Shown here piece after piece: positions 1 through 15,280 of a DNA stretch of 64,000 nucleotides. The position numbers were made by a program, and so were the translations under genes. Each line of letters starts with the position of its first letter. The first letter of the stretch is position 1. The DNA lies in NCBI GenBank assembly GCA_012934845.2, contig WNNJ02000610.1:46358-110357 (forward strand), in the 5' to 3' direction. This stretch comes from Pomphorhynchus laevis (taxonomy: Eukaryota > Acanthocephala > Palaeacanthocephala > Echinorhynchida > Pomphorhynchidae). The notes under the pieces are model-generated. The model ran no database searches and was not told the origin of the DNA. It saw only the letters and a program-made list of their open reading frames with translations.

Positions 1-587
1 AAGTTGATTTTCAGTTTCCTAGATAAGTTGACTCAGACTAATGTTCAACGGAGCATTCTTAAAAAGCCCGTTGCTTAAAAAATAAGTTAATTCTTCTTGT
101 GTTGATCCAGCTCTAAAATAAATTTAATTTTATATTTTGAAAGCTACCGATCCTATCACCAGAAAACCATAACAAATAAAATAGTAGATCCAGCTTTTAC
201 TAGAGTTCTGTTAGAACAATAACTGTGTGATTGGGATATATTTTATCAGCCTAATTATAACCACAAGTAAATTTACGAAATTAACTAAATATTTGTCATA
301 CAGTTAAATCATGAAATGCTGATTGGGTTACTTTTAGGTAATTCAACAACTGCACTATTTAAGTGCTAAGCGTTTACACGAACATTTGAAAATGTTTTTC
401 ATTGTCGAAATGAAAAAATATTAAATTAAAGAAAAATAAAACTAAAATAAAAGGAATTAAAATAATTATTATTTCATTGTCGCTCATATTTGTAAAATTG
501 ATTTTTATATCCACTTATGCCAAAATTAATCATTCATCATATATTTTTCTGGGTGTGCTACAATTTGACAAATTTATTATTTTAACG
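1..587. other. AT-rich DNA without a visible gene
   Basis: No open frame or motif of known type stands out on either strand. The composition is the same AT-rich background seen between all genes in the window. It borders the 3' tail of a truncated LINE-A copy. Confidence 0.6.
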
Positions 588-1003
588 CAGTGAATGCTTT
601 TAATTGTGCATTTAAATAAATAAAGGTTTTCTTAAAGATAATAAATAATTAAAAACGAAACATTTAGGAAAAACAATCAAAAATAGCCAGTCGTTTATAA
701 AAACCGTTCGCTTCTTTAACTTTGTTACGGCCTCAGGTCAAGCGGGATCTGAGCTCTTCAACCAATCCAACAAGCCGCTCTACGACTGAACCACTCGGGG
801 TCTTTCATCACCCCCCCCGAAGAATCCAAGCGAGGCGGACTATTCTTGGTAATCGCAATATGAGGAGCTTGAGAAACCTTAGTCTTTGATGTGTGGGATG
901 TCCTTTCGAAAAGAAGACTAATCCAGAGATAGCCCAAGTACCCAAAGGCGCACTTGGGTTTTCCAATTCAATAGCAGATGCTGATCCCGCTTCAGACCCA
1001 AAA
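588..1003 (-). mobile_element. LINE-A, 5'-truncated 3'-end copy
   Basis: On the minus strand this matches the last part of the LINE-A reverse transcriptase ORF and its 3' untranslated region, as seen in the longer copy at 1205-5134. The shared stretch runs from the C-terminal coding part (about 1000 down to 726) through a UTR and ends in an A/T-rich tail made of short TAAA-like repeats near 605-625. It is one of three LINE-A 3' ends lying head to tail on this strand. It cannot code for anything complete. This is a dead-on-arrival LINE fragment, as expected from incomplete target-primed reverse transcription. Confidence 0.8.
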
Positions 1004-1029
1004 ATTCTTTATTTTATCAAGTTTTAACA

Positions 1030-1204
1030 ACAAATGTCAAATAAATAAAGGTTTCTTAATAAATAATAACTGATAAGAAATAATTAAAAACAAACATGTA
1101 GAAAAAATAGAAAACAGCCAGTCGTTTATAAAAATCGTTCGCTTCTTTAACTTTGCTACAGCCTTAGGTCCAGCGGGATCTGAGCCCTCCAGCCAATCCA
1201 ACAC
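1030..1204 (-). mobile_element. LINE-A, very short 3'-end copy
   Basis: A second truncated LINE-A 3' end. The part at 1100-1200 is nearly identical to 680-770 of the neighbouring copy, including the run that encodes the end of the RT frame and the following UTR. It sits between the tail of the long copy and the 5' break of the left-hand copy. Confidence 0.75.
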
Positions 1205-1374
1205 GAATGAATGCGGGCCACATTTTTAGTTGTGAATTTAAGTAAGTAAGTAAATAAGTAAGGGTTTTATTAATAACTATATAACTGATAAAAACTTAAG
1301 AAACAAAAACATGCAAAAGACAACTTAAAATAGAAACTGTTCACGACGTGTATTTTGAAATCTTCAACTTATAT

Positions 1375-2358
1375 TCACGGCCTCAGGTCCATAGGGATCT
1401 GAGCCCTTCGGCCGCACCAGCGCGCCGCCCTCTGACTGAACCATTCGGGGTCGCTCACACACCTAAGAGTCCAGTCAAGGCGGACTATGGTTGGTAATCT
1501 TGAGATGAGGAGCTTGAGAAACCTTAGTCTTTGTTCTGGGGGACGTCCTCGTGAGAAGAAGACTAATCCCGAGATAGCCCAAGTACCCCAGAGGCGCACT
1601 TGGGTTATCCCATTCAATGACAGATGCTGGGCCCGTTTCAGAGCCCACCTAGCTTTCTTCAGGATACGTTTAAGTCTATCCAGGTCAGCTTTCGCCGACC
1701 AATTCACCGTAACGGTGAACCCCAGATATTTTACTCGACTCGTGAAGATGGGGAGTGGTTGATGCTGCAAAATGGAGGAGAGTGTAGAGAGTGATAGTCT
1801 CTTAAGTTTCTTTTTGGTGGCAGGAACGCCATTAAAGACAACCACCTGTGATTTAGATGAGTTTAAAATAAGATTGGATGGGGGCAACTGATCTTTTAAT
1901 CTTAAAAAGAAACGGCTGATGTCAGAGATTTCATCTTTGCACCTGCGTCCAGAGAACAAGGATGTGGTATCATCAGCATATACCACTAGATGTTGATCAC
2001 GTTTAAAATTCTTGAATAATACAATGGATGCAGCAAGATATAAGATAGGAGAAAGTGGGGATCCTTGAGGTACACCTGTAATAGGGTAGAACTGACGCGC
2101 ATCAGGGTCGTCTTCATAGTAGAACCGCTTGGTGTACAACAATATCTCCACCCTGTTAACAATTCTCGCAGGCAACCCGAGGGACCTGAGAGAGGAGATA
2201 ACGAAGGGAATGGAGATCCGGTCAAATGCAGCTGAAAAATCAAGAAAAACAGCCACAGCAAGCTGATGACTATTATCCTGACAAAACTGATGCACTTCAC
2301 CAATTGCTGAATGGACCAAGCGCCCTTTGACAAACCCATGAAAACTCGGTGGGATCAA
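1375..2358 (-). pseudogene. LINE-A reverse transcriptase domain (part of ORF2)
   Basis: The 327-codon frame has the RT palm. Motif A region FLDFSAAFDRISI is near residue 40, motif B GVPQGSPLSPILYL near residue 93, and the catalytic YADD box near residue 125, followed by the thumb. The N-terminal fingers continue upstream in the same sense to about 2480, where the frame is interrupted. The enzyme copies the element's RNA into DNA at a nicked target site. The SPLSPILYL form of motif B is closest to the I/R1/Jockey group, as judged by eye. The C-terminus ends at the LINE-A 3' UTR. No RNase H domain was recognised. Confidence 0.85.
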
Positions 2359-2476
2359 ATTACGCCTACATAAATGAACGCGGATTCTACGCGCAAGCGC
2401 TTTCTCGTATATGGATATGAGGGCGTTTTTAATCGAGATGGGCCGCAGATCTTTAGGACAAGTGATTAATCTCTTT

Positions 2477-3495
2477 TTAGGTAAAAAAAACTCGACGGCT
2501 GATGTTGATTTCCGCTATGTCAGACGGGGAGGCTAATAGCATTGTGATGGCGACCTCCTTTCTCTGACTGTATGTCAAAAGCTGACAGACACGAGTGGTG
2601 AGTGGCGCGTGGGATTTGGAGGTGCCCGGGAGTGGTCCCCAGGAGTTAAGGATATCTGTAACAGATAAGTCCCTACTCCTGAAGTCACACCAAGGCGGGA
2701 TTGGTTGGGGAGAATGAGTGGCTCCATAATTATGTAAGGAAAGTGACTCCTCTAAAACTTTGTCAAGGCCTATGCTACCAATCCAAACCAAGGCTCTATC
2801 CTTCCAGCAAACAAACTTCTCCTTCTTGAATATCTTCCAGAAGGAAGCCTGAGAAGGGTTTTGGTGAGCAATGCTTGCCCTATCCCTGCTCAGCTGGAGC
2901 CTATATCTAGAGCTCCAATATTCATTCGAGAGGATATGTCTGGCGGAAACAGAGAGATTGGGAAGGTGCAACATTTTAGCTAGGACCTTGAGCTTTGTTG
3001 GAGTAGGATTGTATATTCGACCTTTATAGGTAGTCGAAAGGATCGCGGTAGCTTGCGATGAGAGGTAGGAATTAAATTCGGTCAAACTCTCAATTCCAAT
3101 TATGGGGAAGAGTTGGATAGCTGCCTGAAAGAAGGCCACTCTAATAGGATCAAAGTGAAACCTTCTTCTAAGCAACGTATCGTCCTCTAGCCGCCAGCGA
3201 ATTAGGTCATGAGAGGTGGTCTGTTGTTGACGCGACTGCTCGGTGCAAATGGGTTTCAACAACCACATCTTATGTAGCAGTAATATGTCGAGGAGAGAAT
3301 TTGTTGTAGAGCAATGAAAGGTTGGGGAAGGTGGTTTATGAATAAGATAGTCGATCCTTGCTCTGCGGAGTGCTGCATTAATCCAAAGACCAGTTCTGTC
3401 GTTGAAGTCACTAAGTAACATGTCATAACCGCTCCCCAATATTTGATCCAGGAGGTCACGGTTCTTGTGAATTTCTCCTGGCCGAATATAGACAT
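2477..3495 (-). pseudogene. LINE-A endonuclease C-terminal half and linker to RT
   Basis: The first part contains the endonuclease motif LLSDFNDRTG (near residue 8 of the longer frame) and a TSHDLI motif near residue 77 that corresponds to the SDH catalytic histidine region of AP-like LINE endonucleases. The rest is the variable linker before the RT. The frame stops just before the RT fingers, so the protein is broken here. A plus-strand copy of the same region lies at 6720-7060. Confidence 0.75.
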
Positions 3496-3606
3496 TGGCT
3501 ATGCTTATACGCTTACCGTTCTTACAAAGTGATATAGCTAAACAAGATAGGGCTGGACAAGAGTAGTTTAATAGGAGGGATGATCTTAAGGAGCTTTTTA
3601 CTAGGG

Positions 3607-3837
3607 TTAAAAGACCTTGTGATGAAGAGGAGTGAGGGGGGGGGTTATGTAAGGAGTAAAGTGGGTGTATATGTGCTTAGGGATAAATCGAGTAATATCC
3701 TGGGGGAGACGGATAGACCGCGTCTCCTGAAGGACTATAACATCTGCATCTCTACCAGATAGAAGGCTAAGGGCGGAAGTACCTCCCGAATTCCACTGAA
3801 GGATATTAAGTGAAAAAGGCCCTAGATTACTTCCCAT
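3607..3837 (-). pseudogene. LINE-A ORF2 start, endonuclease N-terminus
   Basis: The frame opens with MGSNLGPFSLNILQWNSGG. NILQWN is the first AP-endonuclease motif, and VIVLQETR carries the metal-binding glutamate. The same start, with nearly the same residues, occurs in the plus-strand copy at 6415, which supports the chosen start. The frame ends after 76 codons and the rest of the nuclease continues in other frames downstream. Confidence 0.8.
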
Positions 3838-3871
3838 TGCGTAAGTGTTACCGAAGTGGGACGCCCTCCAC

Positions 3872-5134
3872 CTAGTCGCAACTAGAGGCGGAAAAGTCGC
3901 CTTTACCGCTTCCCGTCACGACAAATGGAGTCGCTTGCCCACAGGCGATATCTTCATTTCCCTCGTTAGCCATAGCCCAGATCGAATCCTTCCGAGCAAG
4001 CTTTAGAGCGGCTATGCTTAGCGCTGACCCGTTTCGTTTCTTAGATTTTGGTGGCTTCTTAATATTGTTGGTCTTCCCAGAAGGAGGAGAACGGAAGGAT
4101 TCCGCTAATTGACCCACCAATTTTTGGACCAATTTTTCAAGTTGAATCATTGATGCCTGATGCTGCATTTCAATAAGTTTAAGAATTTCTGTGTCCGGCA
4201 TCCTGTCGTCATTCTTGTTAGACGAGACAGCTTCCACGAAGCTAGTCGGTTTTGCTGTTCCACCCCTGTGTCTCTTTTGGTACGCCTTAAAGATTTTACA
4301 TTTTTTTGACCATGCGGGGTGCTCACCACCGCAGTTTGCGCAAAATGGCTTACTTTCGCACTTCTCAGGATGTATAGCAGTTGTACCACACACGCCGCAC
4401 TTATGTGGTAAAGAACATCCAGTGGACCAATGCCCCCACTGATGACAATTGTTGCAGTGAGGGTACGTTAGTGAGTCGGTTTCGATTATTGAAAATCTCA
4501 AATTATACCCCATAAAAGGATTGCATGTTGAAATCGATAGTTTTAGAGCTTCATCAACCGGTGCATTGCAGAACGCCACGGGAATGGGGAAGCCTTTAAT
4601 CCCTTTTATAAAGCGCACGTTAGAGATTTTGTAATCAGTTTCTAGGGCTGATATATCTTCTTCTGAAATGAATGTGGGCATATTATTTATCTTTATTGTT
4701 GCCAGGATTGGTTTGGAAGCAATTATACCTTGTTCCGAATGCTCTTTTTTAAAGTAGTCTACGTACGACATTGCCAGATCAGGAGTGCATGAATGAGATT
4801 TTAATCTCAGATTCATAATATTTAATCGCATTGAACAATATCCTTTTTTAAATCGATGAGCAAAGCCTCTTATAAAAACATTGAACATGTTCTGCCTTTC
4901 CAGAGGCACCAAAAGTCTGATAATCACCAGGTTGGATAATTTTGGTACCGGGGGAAGTTCACCCTCCGGAATATATTCAAGAGAACCTAAATCTCCACTT
5001 ACCTCGTTTATTGCATTGGCAGGAAAATTAGTTTTCATTGAGTTCTTTGAACGCTCCGACATGCTAAATTTACTCATTTTTTGAAACTGCTTTTGGTATA
5101 ATGTTAGTTGTGAATTTGTCATCATTAACATCAT
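3872..5134 (-). CDS. LINE-A ORF1, zinc-knuckle RNA-binding protein
   Basis: An intact 420-codon frame. Three Cys/His knuckles lie at about residues 227-285: CNNCHQWGHWSTGC (CX2CX4HX4C), a CGVCG...H...C unit, and CANCGGEHPAWSKKC. A basic, Lys/Ser-rich segment follows at about 350-385. ORF1 proteins of this kind bind the element's own RNA. A later Met at residue 20 (MSKFSMSERS) may be the true start, because the plus-strand copy aligns only from about there. The stop is about 35 bp before the ORF2 start. This is the only complete frame of this LINE copy. Confidence 0.8.
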   Translation of the reverse strand: MMLMMTNSQLTLYQKQFQKMSKFSMSERSKNSMKTNFPANAINEVSGDLGSLEYIPEGELPPVPKLSNLVIIRLLVPLERQNMFNVFIRGFAHRFKKGYCSMRLNIMNLRLKSHSCTPDLAMSYVDYFKKEHSEQGIIASKPILATIKINNMPTFISEEDISALETDYKISNVRFIKGIKGFPIPVAFCNAPVDEALKLSISTCNPFMGYNLRFSIIETDSLTYPHCNNCHQWGHWSTGCSLPHKCGVCGTTAIHPEKCESKPFCANCGGEHPAWSKKCKIFKAYQKRHRGGTAKPTSFVEAVSSNKNDDRMPDTEILKLIEMQHQASMIQLEKLVQKLVGQLAESFRSPPSGKTNNIKKPPKSKKRNGSALSIAALKLARKDSIWAMANEGNEDIACGQATPFVVTGSGKGDFSASSCD

Positions 5135-5154
5135 TATCCATAATTCGTTTGAAT

Positions 5155-7065
5155 ATCCAATTTTGCGAAAATGAGTTGAATAAACTCAAAAAAATTTGCG
5201 TTACATGCATGTCGGAGCTTTCAAACGATTCATTAAAAAACAACGAAATGCAGTGCAAAACGATCGAAAATTCCAATGGAATGCATATTATTTCTACGAA
5301 GACTGGTATTTCTTCTATTCCTACAAGCAAAGTAAGTAAAATTTTGATTTCTAATTCTCATTCGATACAAAGGGAACTTACTCTAGTGAAGCTCCAAAAT
5401 TTAATCAGTATTAAGATTATTTGATCACTTGAGAGAAGCAAAAGGTATTCAACAGTCTTTTACGAAATTCACTGTTTCGAACAAGAATAGAGTTATCCTT
5501 GTACAGTTATCCTTGAAATACGAGTCTCCTTCTCTCCCCCACATTGCTATGGCGTACCAAGAATAGTTTAATGAAAATCTGTCTCAGATTGATGAAATTG
5601 TTTTCAAATCGATATAAGCGTCTGTTCAAATCTCTAACATCTTCTGACCTTGACAATGACGATTTCAAAACACTTGAAAATCTATTTCAAATTTCAAATA
5701 TTCGATTTGTAAATAAGAAGAATAGTTTCCACTTCCTGCACAACTTCGGTAGATAACGCCGAGATTATGTCAAAATCCAAATGCAATCCGCTTATGGGTC
5801 ATAGCCTCTTATTTACACTGGTCAGTACTGATAGTCTGATCTAGCTGCCATGAGTGGGGGCATTGGGGGTCAGATTGCCTCATCTCTATCTTGCGGTTCG
5901 ACTGATCGTAATCACTTAAAAGGAGGAAAGTGCATCAACCCACAACACTCATCGAACTGCGGTGTGGATCATCCTGCATGGTCTCGCAAATTCCCTTACT
6001 TCAAAGAATATCAAAATAGACACTGTACTGTTTCCACCAACACCTTCTCCAATTCGTTTGCAGATGCAACAAAAGGTTGTACGACTTAGACATAATTTGA
6101 CTGATTGATGCAAAGAGTCAAGCAACCACTAAGAAGATAGATGACTAGTTCACGTCTTTTATCAACAATGTACAGAACACCTCAAGCCCGCACGGCTACA
6201 ATCCCGGAATCAAAAAAGGAACGCCTTTCTTCACAGCCCATCCCATATCCGCATTTCTAAAAAAGGTAAAGCTTGGGAAGTGGTGGCTAAAAATGGAAAT
6301 GAAGATAATGCTCGTAGACAAACTTCTCTCTGTTAATGTCGAAAGTGGGAATGGTAGCCTTCCCACATATGGTTTGAGCTAGAGGGCGCATCCCATTCCA
6401 GCTGACGTCACACAATGGGAAGTAATCTAGGGCCTTTTTCACTTAATATCCTTCAGTGGAATTCGGGAGGTGCTTCCGCCCTTAGCCTTCTATCTGGTAG
6501 AGATGCAAATGTTATAGTGCTTCTGGAGACGAGGTCTATCCGTCTCCCCGAGGATATTACTCGATTTATCCCTAAGCACATCTACACCTACTATACTCCA
6601 TGCATACACCCTCAAACATCTGTATCTCAAAGTCTTTTAACTTTAGTTAAGAGCTCCTTAAGATCTTCCTCTTACTAAACTATTCTTGTCTAGCCCTGTC
6701 GTGTTTAGCAACATAACTCTGTCAGTAGCGTTTATGACATGTTACTTGGTGACTTCAACGACAGAACTGGTCGTTATATTAATGCAGCACTCCGCAGAGT
6801 CATGAACAACTATTTTATTCATCAACCACCTTCCCCTACCTTTCATTGCACTACAACAAATTATCTCCTCGACATTCTACTGCTACACGAGAGGTGGTTG
6901 TTATAACCTACCTGTACTGAGCAGTCGCGCCAGCAACTGTCCACCTCGTACGACTTACTTCGCTGGCAGTTAGAGGAAGAACGCTGCTGCGAAGGAGGTG
7001 TCACTTTGATCCAATCAGAGTAGCCTTTTTCCAGGTAGCGATCCGACTCATTCCAGCCGCAATGA
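5155..7065 (+). mobile_element. LINE-A copy 2, decayed, divergent from copy 1
   Basis: Broken ORF1 pieces (5155-6110) match copy 1: a CMSELSNDSLKNN segment, a TDSLTYPHC knuckle start near 5825, and DHPAWSRKFPYFKEY near 5960-6010. ORF2 opens at 6415 with the same MGSNLGPFSLNILQWNSGG start, and the endonuclease runs to about 7060. It is much more decayed than copy 1. At about 7065 the sequence switches to a third LINE-A segment. Confidence 0.8.
6415..6678 (+). pseudogene. LINE-A ORF2 endonuclease N-terminus (copy 2)
   Basis: 87 codons closely matching the minus-strand copy at 3607-3837, with NILQWNSGG and VIVLLETR. The normally conserved Q before the catalytic E reads L here. The frame closes early; the following 6720-7060 still resembles the rest of the nuclease. 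Confidence 0.75.
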
Positions 7066-7865
7066 CATCATTTTCGAGCGCAATCAAAACCAATGTTAAC
7101 AAAACTAATAACTTATCGTGCAACGATCTTTTTAGCATTATTAGAAATCAGATGGAAGATAACAGAGCTTTGGTTAATTTTCAAATGGTGAACAAGCTAA
7201 ATCTTCTAAAGCATTGTTACCCAGATGCTTGAGATAAAAAATGTTCCGGTGCTAACTCCAACTAATCAAAAATCACCAAAGAAATGACTATATGCCACTC
7301 ATCGAAGACTAGGTCTCAAATTATCAAAGAATTCTAGTGACTAAAAGTCGGCATTCATTGAAGCTCAGGCCGTATAGAAACAGTAAGGGAAATGATGGTA
7401 TTCTCACCTGCCAGGTGGGAAAGGTGCACTCGCGGTTGACTTCGGCAATGCACGAGGTAGCCCTTTCACTGCTGACCCCAACTAGCTGGGCTGCATTTCC
7501 ACACGTAAATCAACTCGATGGGTAGTAGTTCAGATCCTTTTTTACTAAATATATTTCAGTTAAATTCGGTAGGTGCTTCTACTCTTAATCTTTTATCAGG
7601 TCAGAATACAAATGCTATAGTCCTTCATGAAACCAAATCGATCCGGTCTCAATAGGACATTACTCGATTTATACCAATACAAATATTTGCCCACTATACT
7701 TCGTAGATAACCCCCCCCCTCATTAATCTTAATCTCAAGGTATTGCAAACTTAGCTAAATAACCATTAAGATCGTCCCTCTTGCTTAATTAATCATGTCC
7801 TGCCCTGTCTTGCTTAGCGATTACACTTTGTAAGGTAAACGCATTAGCATAGCCAACATGGAAAG

Positions 7866-8455
7866 ATTCACAAGAACCGTGACTTCCTTAATCGGATATT
7901 AGGCAGCGGCTATGACATAATTCTTAGTGACTTCAACAACAGAACTGGTAGTCGGATTAAAGCAGCACTCCGGAGAGCCAGGTCGATCATCTTATTCCCA
8001 TACCACCATCCTGACCTTTCGTTTCTCAACAACTAATTCTCTCCTCAACATTCTACTGCTACATGTGAAGTGACTGCTTAAGCCTTTCTGTATTTAGAGG
8101 TCACGTCAATAATTGACAATTTCGACGACCTACTCCGTTGGTGGTTAGAGGAAAAAACGTTGTTAAGGAAGAGGTTCCACTTTAATTCACAAGAACCGTG
8201 ACTTCCTTAATCGGATATTAGGCAGCGGCTGTAACATAATTCGTAGTGACTTCAGCAACAGAACTGGTAGTCGGATTAAAGCAGCACTCCGGAGAGCCAG
8301 GTCGATCATCTTATTCCCATACCACCATCCTGACCTTTCGTTTCTCAACAACTAATTCTTTCCTCGACATTCTACTGCTACATGTGAAGTGACTGCTTAA
8401 GCCTTTCTGTATTGAGCAGTCACGTCAACAATTGACAATTTCGACGACCTACGTC
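7866..8455 (+). repeat. Tandem duplication, period 319 bp
   Basis: The stretch beginning attcacaagaaccgtgactt at 7866 recurs at 8185 with only a few differences, and the match runs to about 8455. It duplicates the middle of the decayed LINE-A endonuclease. The low divergence between copies, compared with the heavily decayed element, suggests that the duplication happened after the LINE had inserted. Confidence 0.85.
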
Positions 8456-8598
8456 TTCTGCGGTTTAAGGAACGTATTCTGCTGAGAAGGTTCACCTTTG
8501 ATCCAATCAGAGTAGTATTCTTCCATGCAGCTATCCGATTCTTCCCTGTTGTAGACAATGCGAGTCTGACCTGCATTGTCTACAATGCGGATCATACC

Positions 8599-8734
8599 CT
8601 ACCGCGATGTCAAACCTTACCGCGGTATGACCCTACCGCGATGTCAAACCTTACCGCGGTATGACCCTACCGCGATGTCAAACCCTACCGCTATATGATC
8701 CTACCGCGATGAGAGGTAGTATGATCCTAACTCT
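8599..8734. repeat. 34-bp minisatellite, about four units
   Basis: Unit starts lie at 8599, 8633, 8667 and 8701. Each begins ctaccgcgatg and the first two are almost identical. Each unit itself contains two related halves (taccgcgatg and taccgcggtatg), so the array probably grew from a shorter GC-richer seed. It interrupts the LINE-A copy 3 endonuclease. Confidence 0.85.
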
Positions 8735-10276
8735 AATCGCAAGCTACCGCGATCCTTTCGATTACCTATAAAGGTAACAATTTCAATCCCACTCCGACAA
8801 AACTCAAGGTATTTGCAAAAATGCTACATCTTCCCAATCTCTCTGTTTCCTACAGACAGGCCCTCTCAAAGGATACTGGAGCTCTAAATATAGATTCAGG
8901 CTGAGTAGGGCTTTTCAGTCTTCCTTTGGAAGATATTCAAAAAGGAGAAGCTTGTCTGCTGGATGGAGAGGTCATCGGGCTGGATAAGAAACATAAACCT
9001 TGATAAAGTTTTGAAGGAGTCACTATCCGTTCCTATCTAGGCTTTCATTGGTTTGTAAAAAGTCGCTCTGTTCATTCAGCAATTGGTGAAGTGAATCGCT
9101 ATTGTTAAAATGACAGTCATTTGCTTACTGTAACTGTTTTTCTCGACCTTTCCGTTGTATCTCTTCTCTCAGGTCCCTTGGGTTGCCTGTGGGAATTGTT
9201 CACAGGGTGGAGATTTTGTTATATAACAAGAGGTTCTTCTATGAATACAACCATGATGCACGTTAGTTCTGCTCTATTACAGGTGTGGCTCAAGGCTCCC
9301 TCTTTCTGCCAAATCCATTGTTTTGTTCAAACCTTTATAAGGTTCCCTCTTATACCTGACCACATCTATTGTATTGCACAAACCTTTTCAACGTGATCAA
9401 CATTTAGCGTTATTTGCTGACGAAACCACAGCTCTGTTTACATGAATCAGGTACAAAGATGTAGTCTCGGACATCATCCGTTTCTTTTTAAGATTAAAAG
9501 ACCAGATAGCCCATTCCGATCTTATACTCAACTCGTCTAAATCGCAGGTGGTTGTCTTTCATCGCGCTACAGCTACAAAGAAAAATTAAAGAGACTAGCA
9601 ATCATCACTCTTTTCCATTTTGCACAATAAATCCCTCCTGGTTTTTTTACATCTAGTAAGATACCTAGGTTTTACCGTGATGGTAAACTTGACTGACAGA
9701 TCTGACTTGAATAAATTCAAGAATATTCTGAAGAGAGCAAGGTGGGCCTTGAAACGGGCTAAGCATCTGTCATTAAGTGAGAGCACTCAGGTTCGCCTTT
9801 GGCCACTTGGGCAATTTCGGGATTAATCTTCTTGTTGAAAAGAGGTCCACGAGGGTAAAGACTCAGATTTTTGAAACTCCTCATATCGATACTACCGTCC
9901 ATCGTGCGTTTCATTTTGACTTTCATATGTGTGGCGAACCCTGAATGGCTCTTTCGTAAAGCGTTGAGTTAATGTTTGCTGGTGGGGCCTGATTCCCTCA
10001 GCGATGACTTAATAGAATACTAGTGTGGAGAAAAATATCACTTAAAACTAACTATTAACTATGCATTTATTTAATCTCTCGTTGTTATGCATGTATATAT
10101 TTTTTATTAAGAAAATCTTCATTATAATTCGTTTGAGTAATTTCTGCAATTGAACAATATGTTATTTGTGCAAAAAATGGCGCTATCTTACAACTTAATC
10201 ATTGATTATAATCGTATAACAAAATCACGCAAGTATTCTAGTACTCTGTGTTGAGGTAAAGCGTTCAGAAAGCGAG

Positions 10277-10474
10277 ATGACTGCAAATCGAAAATCACAA
10301 GTAAATGCAAAATACGGAGGATTAAAAATGAAACTTAACCAACGCTATTACGCAGGCTTACACAGAATGGAAACTGCTTTTCTAATTATGGTACTAATTG
10401 TATTAGCGACTATACTTTGCAAAACCTTAACCGGTAGTCCTTATATTAAAATAAGTATGCTTAAAATAATATAG
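10277..10474 (+). CDS. Possible small membrane protein (uncertain)
   Basis: A 65-codon frame with a polar N-terminus and one strongly hydrophobic segment (METAFLIMVLIVLATILC, residues about 35-52), so it could be a single-pass membrane peptide. I do not recognise it. It ends 19 bp from the stop of PSMA7, which runs the other way. An alternative is that it is a first exon: a CCG|GTAGTC donor-like site lies near its end. In AT-rich DNA a frame of this size can occur by chance. Confidence 0.25.
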   Translation: MTANRKSQVNAKYGGLKMKLNQRYYAGLHRMETAFLIMVLIVLATILCKTLTGSPYIKISMLKII

Positions 10475-10492
10475 TAAAACGAAGAAAACGAT

Positions 10493-14097
<3,605 letters not shown>

Positions 14098-14099
14098 TT

Positions 14100-15280
14100 A
14101 AAAATCTGAAAATGAATAAACAATTAAACACTAAATGATTTATTAGAAGTTTACTTCATTATGAAATAATTGCTTCAATATTTGAATTCGAGGGTGTTCG
14201 GCTAACATTAAAATAAAAGCGTTAATTTTACAATTATTATCTACATCATTTTCAGTTGTTATCTATCAGAGATTTAAACGTTGGGTCCAAATCAATTATT
14301 CAAACCCGTATTTTCATTCAGATATGAATTATTTAAGCAGAGATGTATCATTTACGTCGTTCGATTTCGAACATTCGACAAAACAATTGAGTAAACGTAC
14401 AATTTGTAATCAATAATTGTGGACAATAATAGTGACGCAGCCAAACAAAATCGATATAAATGCAAACAAGAATCTAATACAATATATAAAATATTATAAT
14501 ATATAATATGCATTATATAATATGTAATATATTATATTTATAATATACCTATAAGAATCATTTATTTGTAATGATTATAAGAATTTTAAACTTTTCTAAG
14601 GTCGACGTCTTAATACATTGGCTTACATAAGTATTGACTTAATAAAGGTTGAAAAAGTTTAATAAAGTTTATATATAAAATATTTATATATTTCAACTTT
14701 TATATAATTACTTTAAAATAATTACTTTTCACAATTTTATAAAATTTAATATTTTATATTATTATTTTATATAATATATATTATAATACAATATAATATA
14801 TCACAACTAATAATATAATTCATTGCTATAAAAATTTATGTTAAAATAAATTAAAAACATAATAATTTCATAAATAAACAATTATAATAATCAATTTATT
14901 AATTTATAAATTTTTAATTCTACTAGAATTTAATTTGATTTTTATCCTTTTGTTTATTAGTATTGTTAGTTAACAAAGTAAAGAGCAATATATACTTAGT
15001 GTTTGTTAGAATTAATTTTTTGAATATTTGAGTACAATCTATTATTTAACGAATCTTAAACAATAGAAGGGTTTAAAACCTTCTGGTCAACTTGGCCACT
15101 AGCTAGTGTGTGTGAGCATTACATGGTTTACATCAGCGCATCAAAATATCAAAATAGTGGGTTGTAAATTGTATAAATGAACTTGTAAATTCATATAATT
15201 GTTCCACGCAATGCTTGCACAAAGTTTTGGTTGCTTATTTGAGGTATTTATACCCTGGAATTTTATCACGTGTCTACGTG
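14100..15280. other. AT-rich intergenic stretch, no gene seen
   Basis: Upstream of the PSMA7 start. It contains runs of TA and AATA words (14470-14560, 14640-14830) and a short near-palindrome near 15066-15083. No frame with coding character was found. The PSMA7 promoter should lie at its left edge, but no motif can be assigned. Confidence 0.5.

Larger units (their letters stand above)
1205..5134 (-). mobile_element. LINE-A copy 1, long but broken non-LTR retrotransposon
   Basis: On the minus strand this carries, in order, an ORF1 with zinc knuckles (5134-3872), an AP-like endonuclease (3837-about 3200), a linker, and a reverse transcriptase (about 2450-1375), followed by a UTR and a tail of TAAG/TAAA units at 1243-1262. 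The order and domains are those of I/R1/Jockey-type LINEs; the exact clade needs a tree. ORF2 is split over several frames, so this copy cannot be active, although ORF1 is intact over 420 codons. A second copy of the same family starts immediately to the right on the opposite strand. Confidence 0.85.
7066..9975 (+). mobile_element. LINE-A copy 3, decayed and internally duplicated
   Basis: Starts inside an ORF1-like tract (7066-7520), continues into an ORF2 start near 7530 (SDPFLLNIFQLNSVGAS in broken frames), endonuclease pieces (7900-8560), linker (8760-9050), RT pieces (9060-9600, with an AD-box-like tract near 9410) and the RT C-terminal part (9600-9960). A 319-bp segment is duplicated in tandem at 7866-8455 and a 34-bp minisatellite lies at 8599-8734. 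Many breaks; no frame longer than about 90 codons remains. Confidence 0.7.

Noticed and set aside
1487-1762. Open frame on the plus strand opposite the LINE-A RT
   Set aside because: It is the antisense of the RT C-terminal region and has no motif of its own.
8599-8734. Regularly spaced units considered as a CRISPR array
   Set aside because: Units are direct tandem repeats without spacers, in an animal LINE copy.
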